The notes under the pieces are model-generated. The model was not told the DNA's origin. It saw only the letters and a list, made by a program, of their open reading frames with translations, and searched no databases. A DNA stretch of 64,000 nt, taken from the NCBI GenBank assembly GCA_029204225.1, contig CM055096.1, forward strand, positions 28,533,995 to 28,597,994, given 5' to 3'. The translations under genes were made by a program, and so were the position numbers. Shown in pieces: positions 47,514 to 60,051 of the stretch; the first letter of the stretch is position 1; every line of letters starts with the position of its first letter. This stretch comes from Diphasiastrum complanatum. Taxonomy: Eukaryota; Streptophyta; Lycopodiopsida; Lycopodiales; Lycopodiaceae.

Positions 47514-49610
47514 GTGAATCCTCGTGCTACCAGTCTTGCCTTCCTTCAATCAATTGCTCCTTTGGCATTGTATTTGATCTTAAAGATCCATTTGCAATCA
47601 ATGATATTGCAGCCAATAGGAGCTTTGACTAGTGACCACGTCTGGTTCTTGATCAGAGAGGAATACTCTCTATCCATAGCTTCTCTCCAGAGGTCAGAGT
47701 CTGGTTAGCTGAGTGCCTCTTTGACTGTCGTTGGTTTCTGTATCAAGAGACATGCAAACTCAGGAGTATACCTTGTGGGCTGTGTGTGCACTCAGCTTGA
47801 TCTCCTGGGAGGATTTGACTGATGAACCACTCTTGAGACTTGTTGCTGGGTAGCAGCAACGTCTTCATCTGATTCGCTGTCAAAAAGTGGGTCGACAATG
47901 GACATGCCTGAGCTAGAAGCTCGGACAGTCGTGTCAATGGCAGGTGATGAAGGTTCTCCTGGAGCAATATCCTTGCCTTTGATGTCGACGAACTGATTCT
48001 CAATAAAGACTGTATCCTGACTATACCAGCTTTGTTGGGTATCAAGATCATACAGCTTGTATGTATTATCAGATGAAGTATATCCAATCAAGATGGTCTT
48101 GAGATCTTGGAAGTCCAATTTCTGTCTCGTGTCTTTTGGGATCTGCGCATAGGCAACGCATCCAAACACTCTTAGGTTATTCACAGAAGGCTTAGATCCT
48201 GTCCACACCTCGTGGGGTGTCTTGCTTGAGAGGGCCTTGGCCGAACATCTGTTTTGGACGTAAGCTGTAGTGGAGACAGCTTCGGCCCATAATCTCTTGG
48301 GCAGCAATGCATGCGCTAGCATACATTTGGCTGATTCAACTAGGGTGCGGTTCTTCCTCTTGGCTAAGCCATTAGATTGAGGACTGAGGATTGTAAGGAG
48401 TGATGAATTGCTGCTCAATGCCTTGGCTTTGGCAGTACTCCTTAAACTCGATAGAGATGTATTCTCCACCATTGTCTGACCTTAGGGCTTGGATCGTCCT
48501 TCCAGTCTCCTTTTCTGCTCACTCCTTGAAGATTCTGAAGCAGTTGAAGGCTTCTGATTTCTTCTTTATAAAGTACACCATAGTCCTTATAAAAAATTCA
48601 TCAGTAAAAACTATAAAATACTTTGCATCCTTCAGGGAAGGATTTTTCATCGGGCCACAAATGTCTAAATGTACAATGTCTAACAATCCTCTAGCAATAT
48701 GCTGATGGCTTGATTTAAATGGTTTCCTAGTCTGTTTACCAACTAGACAGTCTTGACAGTCATGTAACTTGACTTTATCATGAGGATAGTCGAGATCAAG
48801 AACAATAGATTGTCTAGACATTTGTTGTACAATAGCATGATTCAAGTGACCAAGTCTATAATGCCAAAGTAAACGTTTATTTGCATGAATAGAAGTACTG
48901 AGCGCCTGACTAGAGGTAAAAAAGCAATGACTTAATTTATACAAGTATGCATGCCTCTTTCCGAGTGCTAGGATCTTGCATGTCCTATCAACTATTTTGC
49001 ACTGATCACATTCGAATTCTACTCTATGTCCTAGATCTGTGATTACAGAGAGCAGATTCGTAGATAAATTTGGTACATATAGGACTTTAGAAAGTAGTCT
49101 AGATTGATCATTTGCAAAGCTTAATCTTACAGTACATTCACCTGTAATAGCTTGCGTGCTATTGTCGCCAAGGTGAACATATTTCTTGGTACTGTAAGGT
49201 GTATAGAACTCGAAATAGCCGATGAGGCTGGTCATGTGCTGAGTGGCTCCAGAATCTAGGAAACAAGAACCGTCGTCGGATGTTCCTTGATGGCTGGTCA
49301 TGAAGGCATCATGATTCGCTTCTTGAATAGGCTGTGGAGCTTCTACAGCTGCATTTTCCAGTTGATTCGACTGCCCCTTGTTGTTGTTCTTTGTTTGCAA
49401 TATCCAGGAGTCTTGAATTTCGTGGTTGCTTCGCTTGCAGTATCTGCAGAACATCTTCTTCTTCGTCTGCGGATTCGACTATTCTTTGTGTTGTGCTGGT
49501 TTCTGGTCTGGCTTTGATTTCTTTGGGACTTTCTTCTTCTTTTGCTTAGTCGTGCTCTTATTGGTGTATAAAGCGTGAGAATCAGCATAAACTCGGAAGG
49601 TAGTCTCACC
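47514..49610 (-). mobile_element. Ty1/copia fragment (family C1), - strand: gag knuckle to RT
   Basis: Read right to left: zinc knuckle near 49454 (MFCRYCKRSNHEIQDSW, last residues degraded), protease (CFLDSGATQHMTSLIGYFEF), pre-integrase (LLWHYRLGHLNHAIVQQM; CQDCLVGKQTRKPFKSSH), integrase (VHLDICGPMKNPSLKDAKYF, open 49454-48519), then after a shift NGLAKRKNRTLVESAKCMLA and LRVFGCVAYAQIPKDTRQKL (48472-47792), a linker, and RT up to RLVARGFTQ at the left edge. It overlaps the + copy at 37132-38640 and is close to it in sequence. Truncated at both ends. Confidence 0.85.
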
Positions 49611-52400
49611 CCATGCTACAATATGGTGCATAAATACATGTGGAGTTCTAATACTACGTAAAATAAATGTTTTCTTAACTCTATGTTCCGTAAAGACTGC
49701 TTATACCGCATGGATCTACATTTAAAATGATGATTTTCCTACTTTCTAAAAGATACAAGTATTTCTTAGAAATAAAATGTAAGTACAGCAGATGTGAGTT
49801 TTGCTATGAATGTTCTCGGAGTTTGATTTTGACGTGCTTGAATGGCATGGATTTGCCCAAGCCGTAAGGTACAAGAACTCCCAAACGCTTTGCATGGGAT
49901 GTTCTTGGGGCTAGTGTGGCACGGATCTCCGCTAGTCCCTGTACTTTGGTCAAAGTCACATTTCTTTTTACTTGTGTAATAAAGAATAGCTTCTTACTAA
50001 TGTTTGTGCTAGCTTCTGCACCCCGCTTCCTGTCTCCTCTTGCTTTACTCTGTGCTCTCTCTGATGGCGTCTTTCTTGCTTTCTACCACCACCCTTTTGT
50101 ATTAGTGGCATTTCTTTGATTTTCTTGCCATGGGAGTTGTTGATGTTTGTGAGAGTTGATGACACAGGACTATATGTGCTACTACTGGTTGCAGTAGTGC
50201 CTGATAGACGACATCTCGTAAAGTCTTTCATGTGGTGTCTAAACTCTTGTTGCTTCGTTATTGCTACGTGCTGGAAGATCTTTCAAGCACATGATGGAAG
50301 TCTCATGCATTTTGGAAGTTGAGCAGACTCCTAAGGGCGGAGTAGGATGTCAGTTTGTTAATTGGCACACAAGTGAACCTTGTCCAACATCGATCACTAA
50401 TGATGTGCTTAAATTTGTCAAAGAATTTGCTTCACAAATGGTCATCACTGGCGATGACTATTTGCATGCAATGAGATTTGTGTGAAGTAGTAGTAAGTGG
50501 TTGGAAAGATGGATCAAAGTAACGTGAAGTGAGCATTTTACTTCTCTCCTCTTCTTGTGTTGGGTCTTGGGCCCAACAAGGAACAGAGAATCTGGAGCTT
50601 TTTCAGGAGGTCTTTTTCATCTACCGCTCACTAGTCTCTCTCAGATTCGAATTAGGCTAGCAAATTATAAAAAATATTGCTCGGAAACTGGTCATTGATC
50701 GACGATGACCAGTTTCGGAGCAGCTAGAGTTGTTGCGTTGGAGGCAACATGAGTAGTTGCGTGTGGCTTGCGGTATTTGTACTTTAGCCACGAAAGCATC
50801 CTCAACAATGATTTTGTCTTGGGTTTGGTCTCAGCCCCAACAACGGACATCGAATCTAGATCTCCTTCGACGAGTTTAAATTTGAGCTCCTCCTGCATCA
50901 GTCAAGCACTCACTACTGAAGTTTCTCCGCAACAGATCTCTGGCTGGCATTCAAAGACTAGATTTTTACTTTAAAACTGGTCAATGGCGACGATGACAAG
51001 TTTTGTAGTAGCTGATGATGAAAGGCCTATAGCCCTCGAGCCTTCCACCCTAGTTGGGAGGTGCCCTCACGCCCTACGACAACCACCTCCCGGGAGGAAG
51101 GCCCTCAAGCATAGCCCTCCACCCCCCCAAAATCTAAATGTTCTTTCTTTTTGTACAAAACTCACTAGCTAACATACCAACTTGTTTTTTGCAACCATGC
51201 TTGATGTGAATTAACCACAATATGCATTTTAATAGCCATTGTGCACATTCACGTATTGCCAAATTTGGAGCACAAGTCTCCTAGCTATCCCAGGGGAATT
51301 CAAACCCCCGTCTTTCAAGAACACATCTACAACACTTATCTAACCATTTAAAACTCGAAACACGATACACATCAACTCCTCTTATCCAACTTAGTAAAGC
51401 TTAGAACTTGGGGGCTTTGTGCTTGAGTTACACGCCTCAGGATAAAATACGCACAGGGGGGCGTATGGGCTATACGCCTCCCTATGCACCCTCCAGGTTT
51501 TGACTACCTAGGCACTCAGGACTCGGCGCCTAGGAACCGGCTCCCGACTCCCGGCTCTCGGGCACCGTCTCCCGGTTCCCTGCGCCTAGCTTCCGGAGTG
51601 CCACGTGGCAACACCCACATTAAACTATAAGCAAAACTGGGAGATTTTTAGTGAGGCATTGTAAGAGATCCTAACACCATAGTAGGGCAAACACTAACTG
51701 ATCCACCCAACCTTGCCTACTCCCTGATATAGAGTAAGCCCCTCCTAGCCCAGTGTGAGGACTGGTAGCATGCTACTGCCAAGTGTCGACCACGTGGCAC
51801 TCACGTGGCCGACTGCACGTCGGGACCCAACTGGGGGTGGGGCCCTATCCTGCTGACAGGGTCCCTAGGCGGTGTTAAGCCCGCCATGGCTATGGACTGT
51901 GCTGGGGCACACTACTCACACTGTCTTGCCCTGTTGGTCGTGTACGCTGGACACGACCCTGACTGTGGTATCTGACCTATCTGTGTTCTCTAGGGTTCGG
52001 CACTGAGTACGAGCTTGTAACAGAAACTCCCCCAATGTCTTACATGTGTGGTGCCCGGGAGAGAGGTGTTGGGACAGGTGCGGGGTTCAGCAAGCAGTGC
52101 TAGGGAAATTTTTTTCCCGAGGGGACGGGGAAGCTCTCTCTCAAAAATACATTAAAAATCCCAAAAAGAGATCATAGATTGCAAATTTAAACTTTTTTAT
52201 TTCCTGTACTGAATTTCATAATTTCATGAGTGCATGTACACAAGTACATACATTTCCGTTTGAACTTTTCAGAAAAATAAGAAAGGCCGTCGGCCGTCAG
52301 ATATTCTTAAAACGCCTACCCTTTTAACAGAAGAGGAAAAACAACAGGAAAATAAGCTCGCAATTACATTATTTACTACTTTACCGACCCGGTGAAAACT
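49611..52400. other. No gene recognised; GC-rich patch at 51480-52100
   Basis: No conserved protein found. A fragment, VEQTPKGGVGCQFVNWHTSE near 50320, is coding-like but unidentified. Around 51780-51820 two CACGTGG (G-box core) words lie close together next to aagtgtcgac, which also occurs in the gypsy LTR at about 15418, so this may be an LTR relic. Confidence 0.35.
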
Positions 52401-52497
52401 GCGCAGGGAACTCAAAGTTCAGTATTTACATTCTCTGATGCTTTTTACTTTCATTTTTCCGTCTTCGTGTTTTTATGAAGAGTTACTTTTCCGTCGA

Positions 52498-52645
52498 TTA
52501 GGGTTTTGGTTTCAGTTTTGGAGCTCCAAAGCCCTAATCTCGGGTTAGGGTTTACTGTAGTCTGCGTTGCAATTGGCTTATGGGGTAGATGCAAAGAACC
52601 GGCCCCTGCAGGTGGACGTAGATTAGGGTTCGGAGAAAACCCTAA
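52498..52645 (+). promoter_or_regulatory. Telo-box cluster, possible plant promoter/5' UTR
   Basis: Three perfect telo-boxes in 150 bp: TTAGGGTTT at 52498-52506 and 52545-52553, AAACCCTAA at 52637-52645, plus a partial one at 52623-52630. In plants such boxes are common near transcription starts of ribosomal and other housekeeping genes. The local sequence is GC-richer than its surroundings. A 123-codon frame here has no ATG, so no CDS is called. Confidence 0.45.
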
Positions 52646-52874
52646 GCTTAACCGTTTTTATGTCTCGCCCATAGATGATAAGTCCAGCCTCAAGGTTCTC
52701 TGCCGTGCAACTAAGCCCTGTCGCTCTTTCCCTAGTCTTCTCTCGATCCTGCAACCAAGCCAGCATATCTGCTCTGCTCCTCGGCTGTCTGATCACGGAC
52801 GGGATGCTTTCCGCTCAACCACTTCGATTCTCGACACGTGTCTAGTCGCCACTTGGCGTCTTGTCAATGGCTAA

Positions 52875-55347
52875 TCCAGAAGACGTGGCAAAATCTGAAG
52901 GCTAGCCACAGAATCCAACGGTGTCGGCTTTACATCATCCCGTGCTCCGCATCTCTTCCCCGATCACAGCTGCCATCGCCATAGCCATAGCTCTCTCGAG
53001 CCCTGATATCACAAAGCTTTAGCAATGAGCATCATCTTCTTTTCCCGCTGCCTATTGTTTCCTTCCTGTGTTTGAATGTTCTGTAACAAATCGGGCTTGC
53101 TTCGGGATGCCCGATGAAGGCCTTGCTAAGGTAATTTCAAGAGTTATGACAGACGGAATCAGGATCTTAGCACAAACACAGCAGTGTTTTGAATAATTTT
53201 ATGTTGAATCTTCGTTAATCAGCGGTTTCCTGGTCTCACGGATTGCACTTGCTTTGATACTAGGCTTTCATTTATGATTTAAGCCTCTCGGAGGCTTCCC
53301 GGTATTGCGGATTGCGGCCATTAAGGCTTTTCTCATTTGTCGTCAGTTTCTGCCCTGCAGGCTTTGATCATTTGTCTCTTGTTCAGTTTCTCACGGTCTT
53401 ATGGCGGGAGTTTGAAGGCGTGGCGCCTTACAGGTCAACCAAACTCATGTAGCAATCTTCTTATCCTCGTTCTGAGACCTTGGATAGTCTATGCTGAGCG
53501 TCAAAGGGTTGTTGGAAGCGGTTGCAATTGATTGCTCGTTCAGCTCAACACATCTTCATCCTCTGAATGCAAATTCTCTTGTCCAAGTCTTCTCAGAGTT
53601 CCTTTTTAATGTTCTATCTTTCACTGTGAGGCCCAGACAGTTGTAGTAACAACATCTAGAGCATACGATTTCCGATTTGGAAAAGCTTTTCTTTTCGTGC
53701 CTCGGTGGAGCTGTATATTCCTGTAAGGTTGCTGGTCTGGTGCTTCAGAACTTAGAGAAAGCGTATGCTTCCATCCAGGTTTTGTACTAGATCTTTATAA
53801 TCTTTTCAAGGGACGAGAATCTTTTTGTCTCCTTAAGTTGAGGGGAAGGTGAACATTGCTTCATTCCCGAGAATTGACGGCAGAAAACTTTCCATCTCGT
53901 CGATGGTTAAATTATCTGAAGACTTCGCCCTTATTTCAAAAAAGGATCTGCAAAGTCGAATGCGTGAGTAGCGTTTTAAGATTGCCCTCGTCGCCAAAAC
54001 TGGAATGCGTCAGTTCTACTTTGTCAAAATGGTTGCGACAAATTAGTCATCGAAAACTGTTGCTGAAGGTGCATATTTTAACTGTCTTTATATTTTATTG
54101 TTTTTGGAATTTGCGTTGTGCACGAAACTTGGAGATCTTCTAGATATACGTGGACGAACCTCGCTTCTGAATATTTTGCATTTCATGCTCTTCGTTTTCC
54201 TAAATCTTCAATCTTTCCTGGCAGGCCCCACTTCTTACTTTGTTCGCACATCTACTCTTTTGAACTACATGTAATATTCATCGGTATCGCCAAAAATGTA
54301 TTTGTATCTGGTTATTGCACGCTGTTTTCACAGCTATACTGAAGATCTATGATGAAGTAGTTCAGGTCCTGAACTTGTTTATGTTATGAGAGAAGGTTGA
54401 CAGGTCTTCGATTGTTTTACAATGATCCTTTAATTGCATCTTTTCGCCTCTTTAAGGCAGCATTGAACCTAGGAAAATACTCTCGGAAACTTTATTTATC
54501 TGAATAGACTTGAAAGATATTTCAAGCAGTTGTGTTTTTGGCTGTTCTGGCCCCTGGACGTGGAACTACTGGTAGTTCACTTTAATAAGCATCGACATAT
54601 TCCAGGATGATGGACACTTTTTGTCCTAGATTGTTGGAGTATTTGTCATTCCCAAATAATTTCCAGTAGAGGATTTTTGTGATATCCATAACTGCCAGTT
54701 TGGAGATCCAAAGAGAGAGCCAACTTACTGGAATCGCATCACTTGAATCTTATTCGCTTTCGCAGCACTGTTCAGGTTTTACCGCCATGCTACACAATTG
54801 TAGCATTATTTGGCTGCATAAGAGCTGCCTAACACTACTTAGCACATATTGCATTGTATACATTATGTAGGCTTTCTTGTAGACATGCAAAATATACTTT
54901 TGTTTGTTTTTGGTTGCATGCTGTGCATCTACTACTTTGGACTTTAGGGTTGAGGGTGACTGCTCTCGTTTTTCAAGTTTTTTGGTAGGTGCAGTAAGGC
55001 ACGAAGTTGTATTTATTTAATTGACGCATGTCAGATGTTTGGAATGCTTTTAATTTATATGGTGGTCATTTTGTGACTAGTGATATGTATTCTACTTGTT
55101 CAGGCATTGCCATTTGAGTCTTTTGAAGATAATATGACTCCAGATTAATTTTTTAACCACTAATATATATCAGTTGATTTGATTGAACCTTAAAGTTAGG
55201 ATTAAAAGGGTCACTTAACTTTAGGTACCATTCGTTGACGTCAACATTTGATGTCTGAAATGCCAAAGCTAGCTGAGAATTTTCACATTGTCTCAAGTTG
55301 TGTCTCAATCTTTTGTATTCTAATCTGTTCATATGTTTTTATGAGAA
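52875..55347. other. No gene recognised
   Basis: No supportable exon. If the telo-box cluster marks a promoter, this could be its UTR and introns. Nothing could be translated into a known domain. Confidence 0.4.
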
Positions 55348-55790
55348 TTATGTATTTTTGAATTCTCCCAATTGGGTGAGCACTGCTCCAATGGCATACT
55401 TGGATGCATCGGTATGTACGTGGAATTCTTTGGAATAATCAGGTGCCCGGAGGATAGGTGCATTGGTAAGAGCTTCTTTTAGTTGATTGAATGCGATGCG
55501 TTGTTCATCAGTCCATTTGGGGACAACAACTACTTTATAGATTAATCGTGCGAAGTCTAGGATAAAGCACCGATAGTAGTTGGCGTGGCCAAGGAAGGAA
55601 TACACTTCGCGGATGTTACGGGGTTCAAGTAGATTTTGAATGATCAGGATCTTGTCTGGGTCAGTTGCGATGCCATTTTTGGAAATGATATGTCCTAACA
55701 TAATACCGTGTTACCCAAATCTGACATTTTTCAGGGTTCAAGGAGATGCCGAAGCGCTGATAATTATGGTTATGGATTTTGGGAACATTT
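55348..55790 (-). mobile_element. Ty3/gypsy RT/RNase H fragment, - strand
   Basis: The open part (55348-55701) gives LGHIISKNGIATDPDKI, EVYSFLGHANYYRCFILDFA, the RNase H start APDYSKEFHVHTDASKYAIG and AVLTQLG. Upstream in another frame is NPEKCQIW. It has a single frame break, and the rest of the element is absent. Confidence 0.85.
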
Positions 55791-56254
55791 TCAACTGAAG
55801 TTTATCCTACAGAAATCTGGTTTGTTTGGAATTGTGGGAAACCATTCACGGTTTAGATACCAATGCTAATACAAATTCTTGCAAATTTACTTAAATATAC
55901 AATGACAGTCAAAGATTTTTAAGTTGCAGCTGCTGATTGCTCTTGATTTTTTTGTCTTTAGAGGTGCATTTGACTCATTATCTACTATCACTAAGTGTTT
56001 ACTTAGAGCTTCTATATGAATTTTCCTATTGGAATTTGAACAAACTTTGTTACGAAATCTATTACACAAGCACTTATTACTAATTTAGCTAAGAAAAAGA
56101 CAATGTTTTTTTTGGTTTGTGTCGTTGAGGAGCAACTTGTGACCTTTACCCAAATGGGAACATGCCAATTTGAATATGATTGAATTAATAATCTTTTTTA
56201 CTATTGGCTGCTTTTACATGTTCAAGAGGTGATAGGAGAGGGGGGAAAGAAAGA

Positions 56255-57400
56255 AGAAAGAAAGAAAGATTTATTTATGTCTTTTCCATGCCAAAAGGCG
56301 TATAAGACTAATGAAGTACATGTCAAGTATGTGGTAACCATGGGAGCGTATAAAAACGTCTCCAACTGTAATAAAGAAAACATCTAGTGCAGACTAAAAT
56401 AGACCCGTATGCGGGAGTGTGTGCATAATGGTCATAAGTATCTATGGCAAGATGTCAAGGCGGTGCTGCTGCTGCTGTGCTGATGCTGTAAAAAGATGTA
56501 ATGCGGACCACAGACTAGGAAAGCGCTGGAGCCAGCCGGCGTCGTCTGTGAGCATGAGCACGTGCATGTGTAGTAGTAGTGGTACTATGCCTTTGCGTAG
56601 AATGTCTGGTAATCCTGGTGGTAACAGGATGGTGGGAGGTACATTGTCTCTGATGTCTATGAGCATGAGAGCGGTCGTCATCCTCGTCGTCGTCATAATC
56701 ATAATCCTCATCCTCAGGCACTGAGCTCCGCCTAATAAAGAATGAGGTAATCAATGGCTGTGAGGTAAAATGCTGGGGTGTCTCGTATAAATCTCTCCGT
56801 AGTATGGACATCTCGCGCACCATCAGAGCGACACACCATGGGTCCTCATAAGCTATGAGAGAGCGTAGAGTGGTAGGCATCTCTCGGAACATGCAATGAT
56901 ATCGCCCTCTGATCTCATAATATACAGGGCACCTAAAGATAAAGTGCTCCTCAGACTCCACCTCGCCTAGAGAGCATAACTGGCAAATCCGCTCCTCTCT
57001 GGGAATACCATGGAACCTCCCAGTCTCAATAGCTAGCTGATGAGAGGACACCCTGAGTTGCCCCAATGTGAATCTGAGGCAATGTGATAGTCTCGAGTCC
57101 GAGTGGCATGACCGGGGTCCCTGATACATCCAGCTCCAAGAAATGAGTCCGGTAGAAAGCTGGCTTAACCCCTAACTGGTTACGCCAAGTCCGCTCTAGA
57201 TATGTGCGATAGAGGAAGCGTCTGATATACTGATGTGTGCCTGAGGGGAGCTCTGTGATGGAGATGCCAAATGACGCAAGTAGGAGGTGAGAGGCCTCAG
57301 GCCTGAGAGAACCATGATAACCTATAGCCCTGATCGTGAAGACACTGTGAGGAGGATAGTTGTCAGACTCCCTCTCTGATTTTCTCTTCAAACCTTGCTA
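56255..57400 (-). mobile_element. LINE-family 3' end, - strand copy
   Basis: Same family as 1-2085. Read right to left: 57391-57026 (LPSGTHQYIRRFLYRTYLER; FYRTHFLELDVSGTPVMP), then after a shift 57129-56515 with GQLRVSSHQLAIETG and the zinc-knuckle segment ICQLCSLGEVESEEHFIFRC. A tail rich in acidic residues, His and Thr ends at 56515. The 3' UTR continues to about 56255 and ends in an (ATAAA)/(TTTC)n tract, a plausible LINE tail. Truncated at the 5' end, inactive. Confidence 0.82.
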
Positions 57401-57544
57401 ATTTCCTGCACATACAAGCATCAAATTACTTCTAACACAAGATGGAGCTGGCTGCCTTGTCTCCTCCCAGCCTTTGCTGCATAGATTAAGATCAGGAATG
57501 CCTCTCTCTAGGCTCACTTATCCAAAATCCTCAAGCACCCCTTA

Positions 57545-57790
57545 ACCCTGACCCTTCCTAAATCTCGACACATGGCCAACTCCATGCACTGTCGACACTT
57601 GCCACTTAGCAGTACCCTGACACATAGGCAAGTGAGTAGGCTGACATGTGTCACTCATCCATTGGACCAAGTGTCCCAGTGAGCATGTGACACGTGTCAT
57701 CTTTGACCGGTCAACCTTGACACGTGTCACTCAATCACTGGACCAAGTGTCCAGTGAGCATATGACATGTGTCACGTTGACTAGTCAACT
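57545..57790 (-). repeat. Gypsy LTR fragment related to 14901-15676
   Basis: In reverse orientation it carries the LTR blocks: gtcgacacttgccact, ctgacacataggcaagt and repeated ggaccaagtgtcc with gacatgtgtcac. The (cacttggtcca...tgacatgtgtca) module is repeated twice as in the other copy. Confidence 0.7.
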
Positions 57791-57825
57791 CCTACTTTTT
57801 AGGAGGTCAGTCCAGCCACTCCGAA

Positions 57826-58089
57826 TTAATGACCCAGTACCCTGTACCCAAGCAACATGCAACTCTGAGGCTCAGAAACATCATTAAAAGAAGGTTTAGT
57901 CAATACTATACTTGGATCCATTGGAGTATCAATTGGTTTGCAGTCAGACATATGAAACTTTTCTAAAATGCCTTTTAGATATGCCTGCTGACTAAGATAG
58001 ATCTTCTTTTGAAGTCTATTTCTGGTAATGTGAATTCCTAGCAAAGAATTGACAGCTCCTGAATCATTATTTACATTTATGTTACACAA
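57826..58089 (-). mobile_element. Ty1/copia RT C-terminal fragment, - strand
   Basis: Encodes NSLLGIHITRNRLQKKIYLS, QQAYLKGILEKFHMSDCKPI and DTPMDPS, the standard end of copia RT after the YVDD motif. Only about 85 codons survive, squeezed between gypsy pieces. Confidence 0.85.
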
Positions 58090-58201
58090 GGGTCACCACA
58101 GATGTGACTTAGCCATTTTTGTATTTACAAGAAGTACATCTATAAGTAAAAACAGTAAACAACCGGGACAAGGAGTAAAAGCTGTAACATCCCTTCCCCT
58201 C

Positions 58202-58690
58202 TCATGTAACATCGTCCGCGATGGCAAAGCTAGGGTAATGTGCACGCAGACTGTGCGCGGTCTCCCAGGTAGCATCAGAAAGAGGCCTGCCATGGCAAGC
58301 GACCAAGTACTCACGGATCAGACGGTTGCGTAAATGCCTCTCCCGCCTATCCAATACTCTCGCTGGCCCATGGGTTACTTCTCCCTGCTCCTGGAATGCA
58401 AACAAACCATCAGACAACAAGTTATCACCGTTATGTAAAACCCGTTTCAATCTAGAAACATGAAATACAAGATGCACTTTACAAGTTTTAGAAAAATCTA
58501 ACTTATAAGAAACATCACTGATTCTTTTAACAATTTTCCAGGGTCCACAATAACGCGGGGACAACTTGTAACATTTGCCCGTCTTAAGGGTCTTAGAGTC
58601 CTTAGGTACTTGGAGAAACACCATGTCTCCTCCCACAAACTCTCTAGGCGTGCGATTTTGATCAGCCTATGACTTTGCTCGATCCATTGC
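58202..58690 (-). mobile_element. Ty3/gypsy integrase C-terminus with chromodomain-like end, - strand
   Basis: Open at 58202-58636: GDMVFLQVPKDSKTLKTGK, LSPRYCGPWKIVKRISDVSY, VHLVFHVSRLKRVL, then PARVLDRRERHLRNRLIREY and SDATWETAHSLRAHYPSF, which matches the chromodomain tail of plant chromoviruses. The upstream part (NRTPREFV) is in a shifted frame. Chromodomains guide integration to chromatin marks. Confidence 0.85.
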
Positions 58691-58701
58691 TTACCGTAAC
58701 A

Positions 58702-59468
58702 ATAACAAGTGCAAGATATGTATGAGCTTGAATGCATGTACGCCAATCATAGCGGATTCCAACTCAATCCTATTAAAATACATGAAATCCAGTAAGACAT
58801 ATGATAGTTTATCATGAACCTGAACAATTTGTATTTGATTGCTCTATAACTTTAATCTGTACATCATCATGATACATACTAGACTCAACGCAAATGATCT
58901 ATTCTTCAATGAGTAAACTAGAAAAGAAGTTGACGCAATGCTGGAGATCCATGATCAAAACAATATGCTTTATTGTGCAAGGGTAACGAGTTCTAGATTC
59001 CTGCATTTCGATTATGATGTAAAGGGATGCTACAGACTGCCCGCCTCTTTTACAATTACATTTTATAGAAAGTTGATATGGATAAAAAAAATTTATAATA
59101 CTCGTCTATGTTCTACCAGTAACCGTTGAAAATCATCTGTGAAAGTTTGTTTGGAATGAGATATGCCATTCCTTTGTACATTCCTCAGCAGAACTGATTT
59201 TCACTGAAGGTTTTACCAAACTGCCAATTTAAAGGGGTAACATCGTACGATGTGATTTTGCATTCCTTCGGCTGTCGTGACTTGAAAGGATAAACTTTGG
59301 CCTACTACCATAGTGTCACAAATTTCAGACTTTTGACGTCAAAAGGTCCGTGCTAAAATTTTAAACTACTAATCTCTAGAAATATCGCCTTTAACGAATA
59401 TCTTACAAGAATATAACAAGTGCAAGATATGTATGAGCTTGAATGCATGTACGCCAATCATAGCGGAT
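58702..59468. repeat. Exact 56-bp direct repeat
   Basis: 58702-58757 and 59413-59468 are identical by eye, both beginning ataacaagtgcaagatatg and ending tcatagcggat. Spacing 711 bp. The first copy abuts the gypsy integrase fragment. Confidence 0.88.
59039..59307. repeat. Local repeat, copy 1
   Basis: Begins gctacagactgcccgcctct and ends tttggcctacta. It recurs directly at 61941-62206 with substitutions and small indels. Uninterrupted here; copy 2 is broken by an LTR element. No ORF. Confidence 0.88.
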
Positions 59469-59729
59469 GTTGAATAGTACTAGTAGCAGTTCTCAATCAT
59501 TGAAAGCAAATAAATTTTATTCCAAGGTCGAAAAGACCAGCATACCCAAGTGCACAAATAGGTTACGGTACTTGGAATCACGTTGAGTGGTAAGTTAATG
59601 GTATCTTGTGACTGGAATTATACAATAGCTTATGACAAAAGTGAGTAAACTCAAATGAAATAGACAACATTCGGAAGCCCGTACTATATATCTATGGAGG
59701 ATAGACCGACCAATGTTTCTAAGATGCCA

Positions 59730-60051
59730 CCTTCGATAGAGAATAGGCACAATGCCTGCACGCCAAAAAGTAATTTGAGAGAACGCCGGCTGTGACATAT
59801 CAAAGTGCTCTCGGGGAATGTTTCACCAACCTCCATTGTCATTCGGAAGGGCGTCGTTTGGAAGGCATAAGTTTGTAGCTGTAATAAACACAGATGGATT
59901 TCTAGGGTTGCACCACTGGGTATTGTTCCAACACTTGATTTTTTTTGCATCCACCACAAGCTGCACCATTCTTAAACAATACCGTGTTGAGTGCTGTTGT
60001 ATTTGTACCGTAACCCTGGCTATAGAGGTTGTCATATCCGCATGCGCCATC
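59730..60051 (-). pseudogene. Alpha-expansin pseudogene fragment
   Basis: Expansins loosen plant cell walls without hydrolysis and are secreted. Read on the - strand from 60051: [35 protein letters not shown], then a frameshift in an A-run, then [33 protein letters not shown], stop TGA where Cys is expected, HFDMSQPAFSQI, and RAGIVPILYRR. This is the N-terminal double-psi beta-barrel domain with its GACGY and Cys pattern. The signal peptide and first residues are missing, and the C-terminal cellulose-binding-like domain is absent after YRR. Frameshift, stop and truncation at both ends make it non-functional. Confidence 0.88.

Noticed and set aside
49343-49609. Arg-rich - strand frame as a separate gene
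   Set aside because: It continues the copia C1 gag/linker region at the element's truncated edge.
51780-51820. Paired G-boxes as a light- or stress-response promoter
   Set aside because: The surrounding words resemble the gypsy LTR and no gene follows directly; not enough to call a regulatory feature.
52506-52874. 123-codon frame as a host gene N-terminus
   Set aside because: The frame contains no ATG and starts at TTG after an upstream stop; no domain recognised. Only the telo-boxes are kept.
56419-56724. + strand frame with Cys run and Val/Ile-rich end
   Set aside because: Antisense to the His/Asp/Thr-rich LINE tail.
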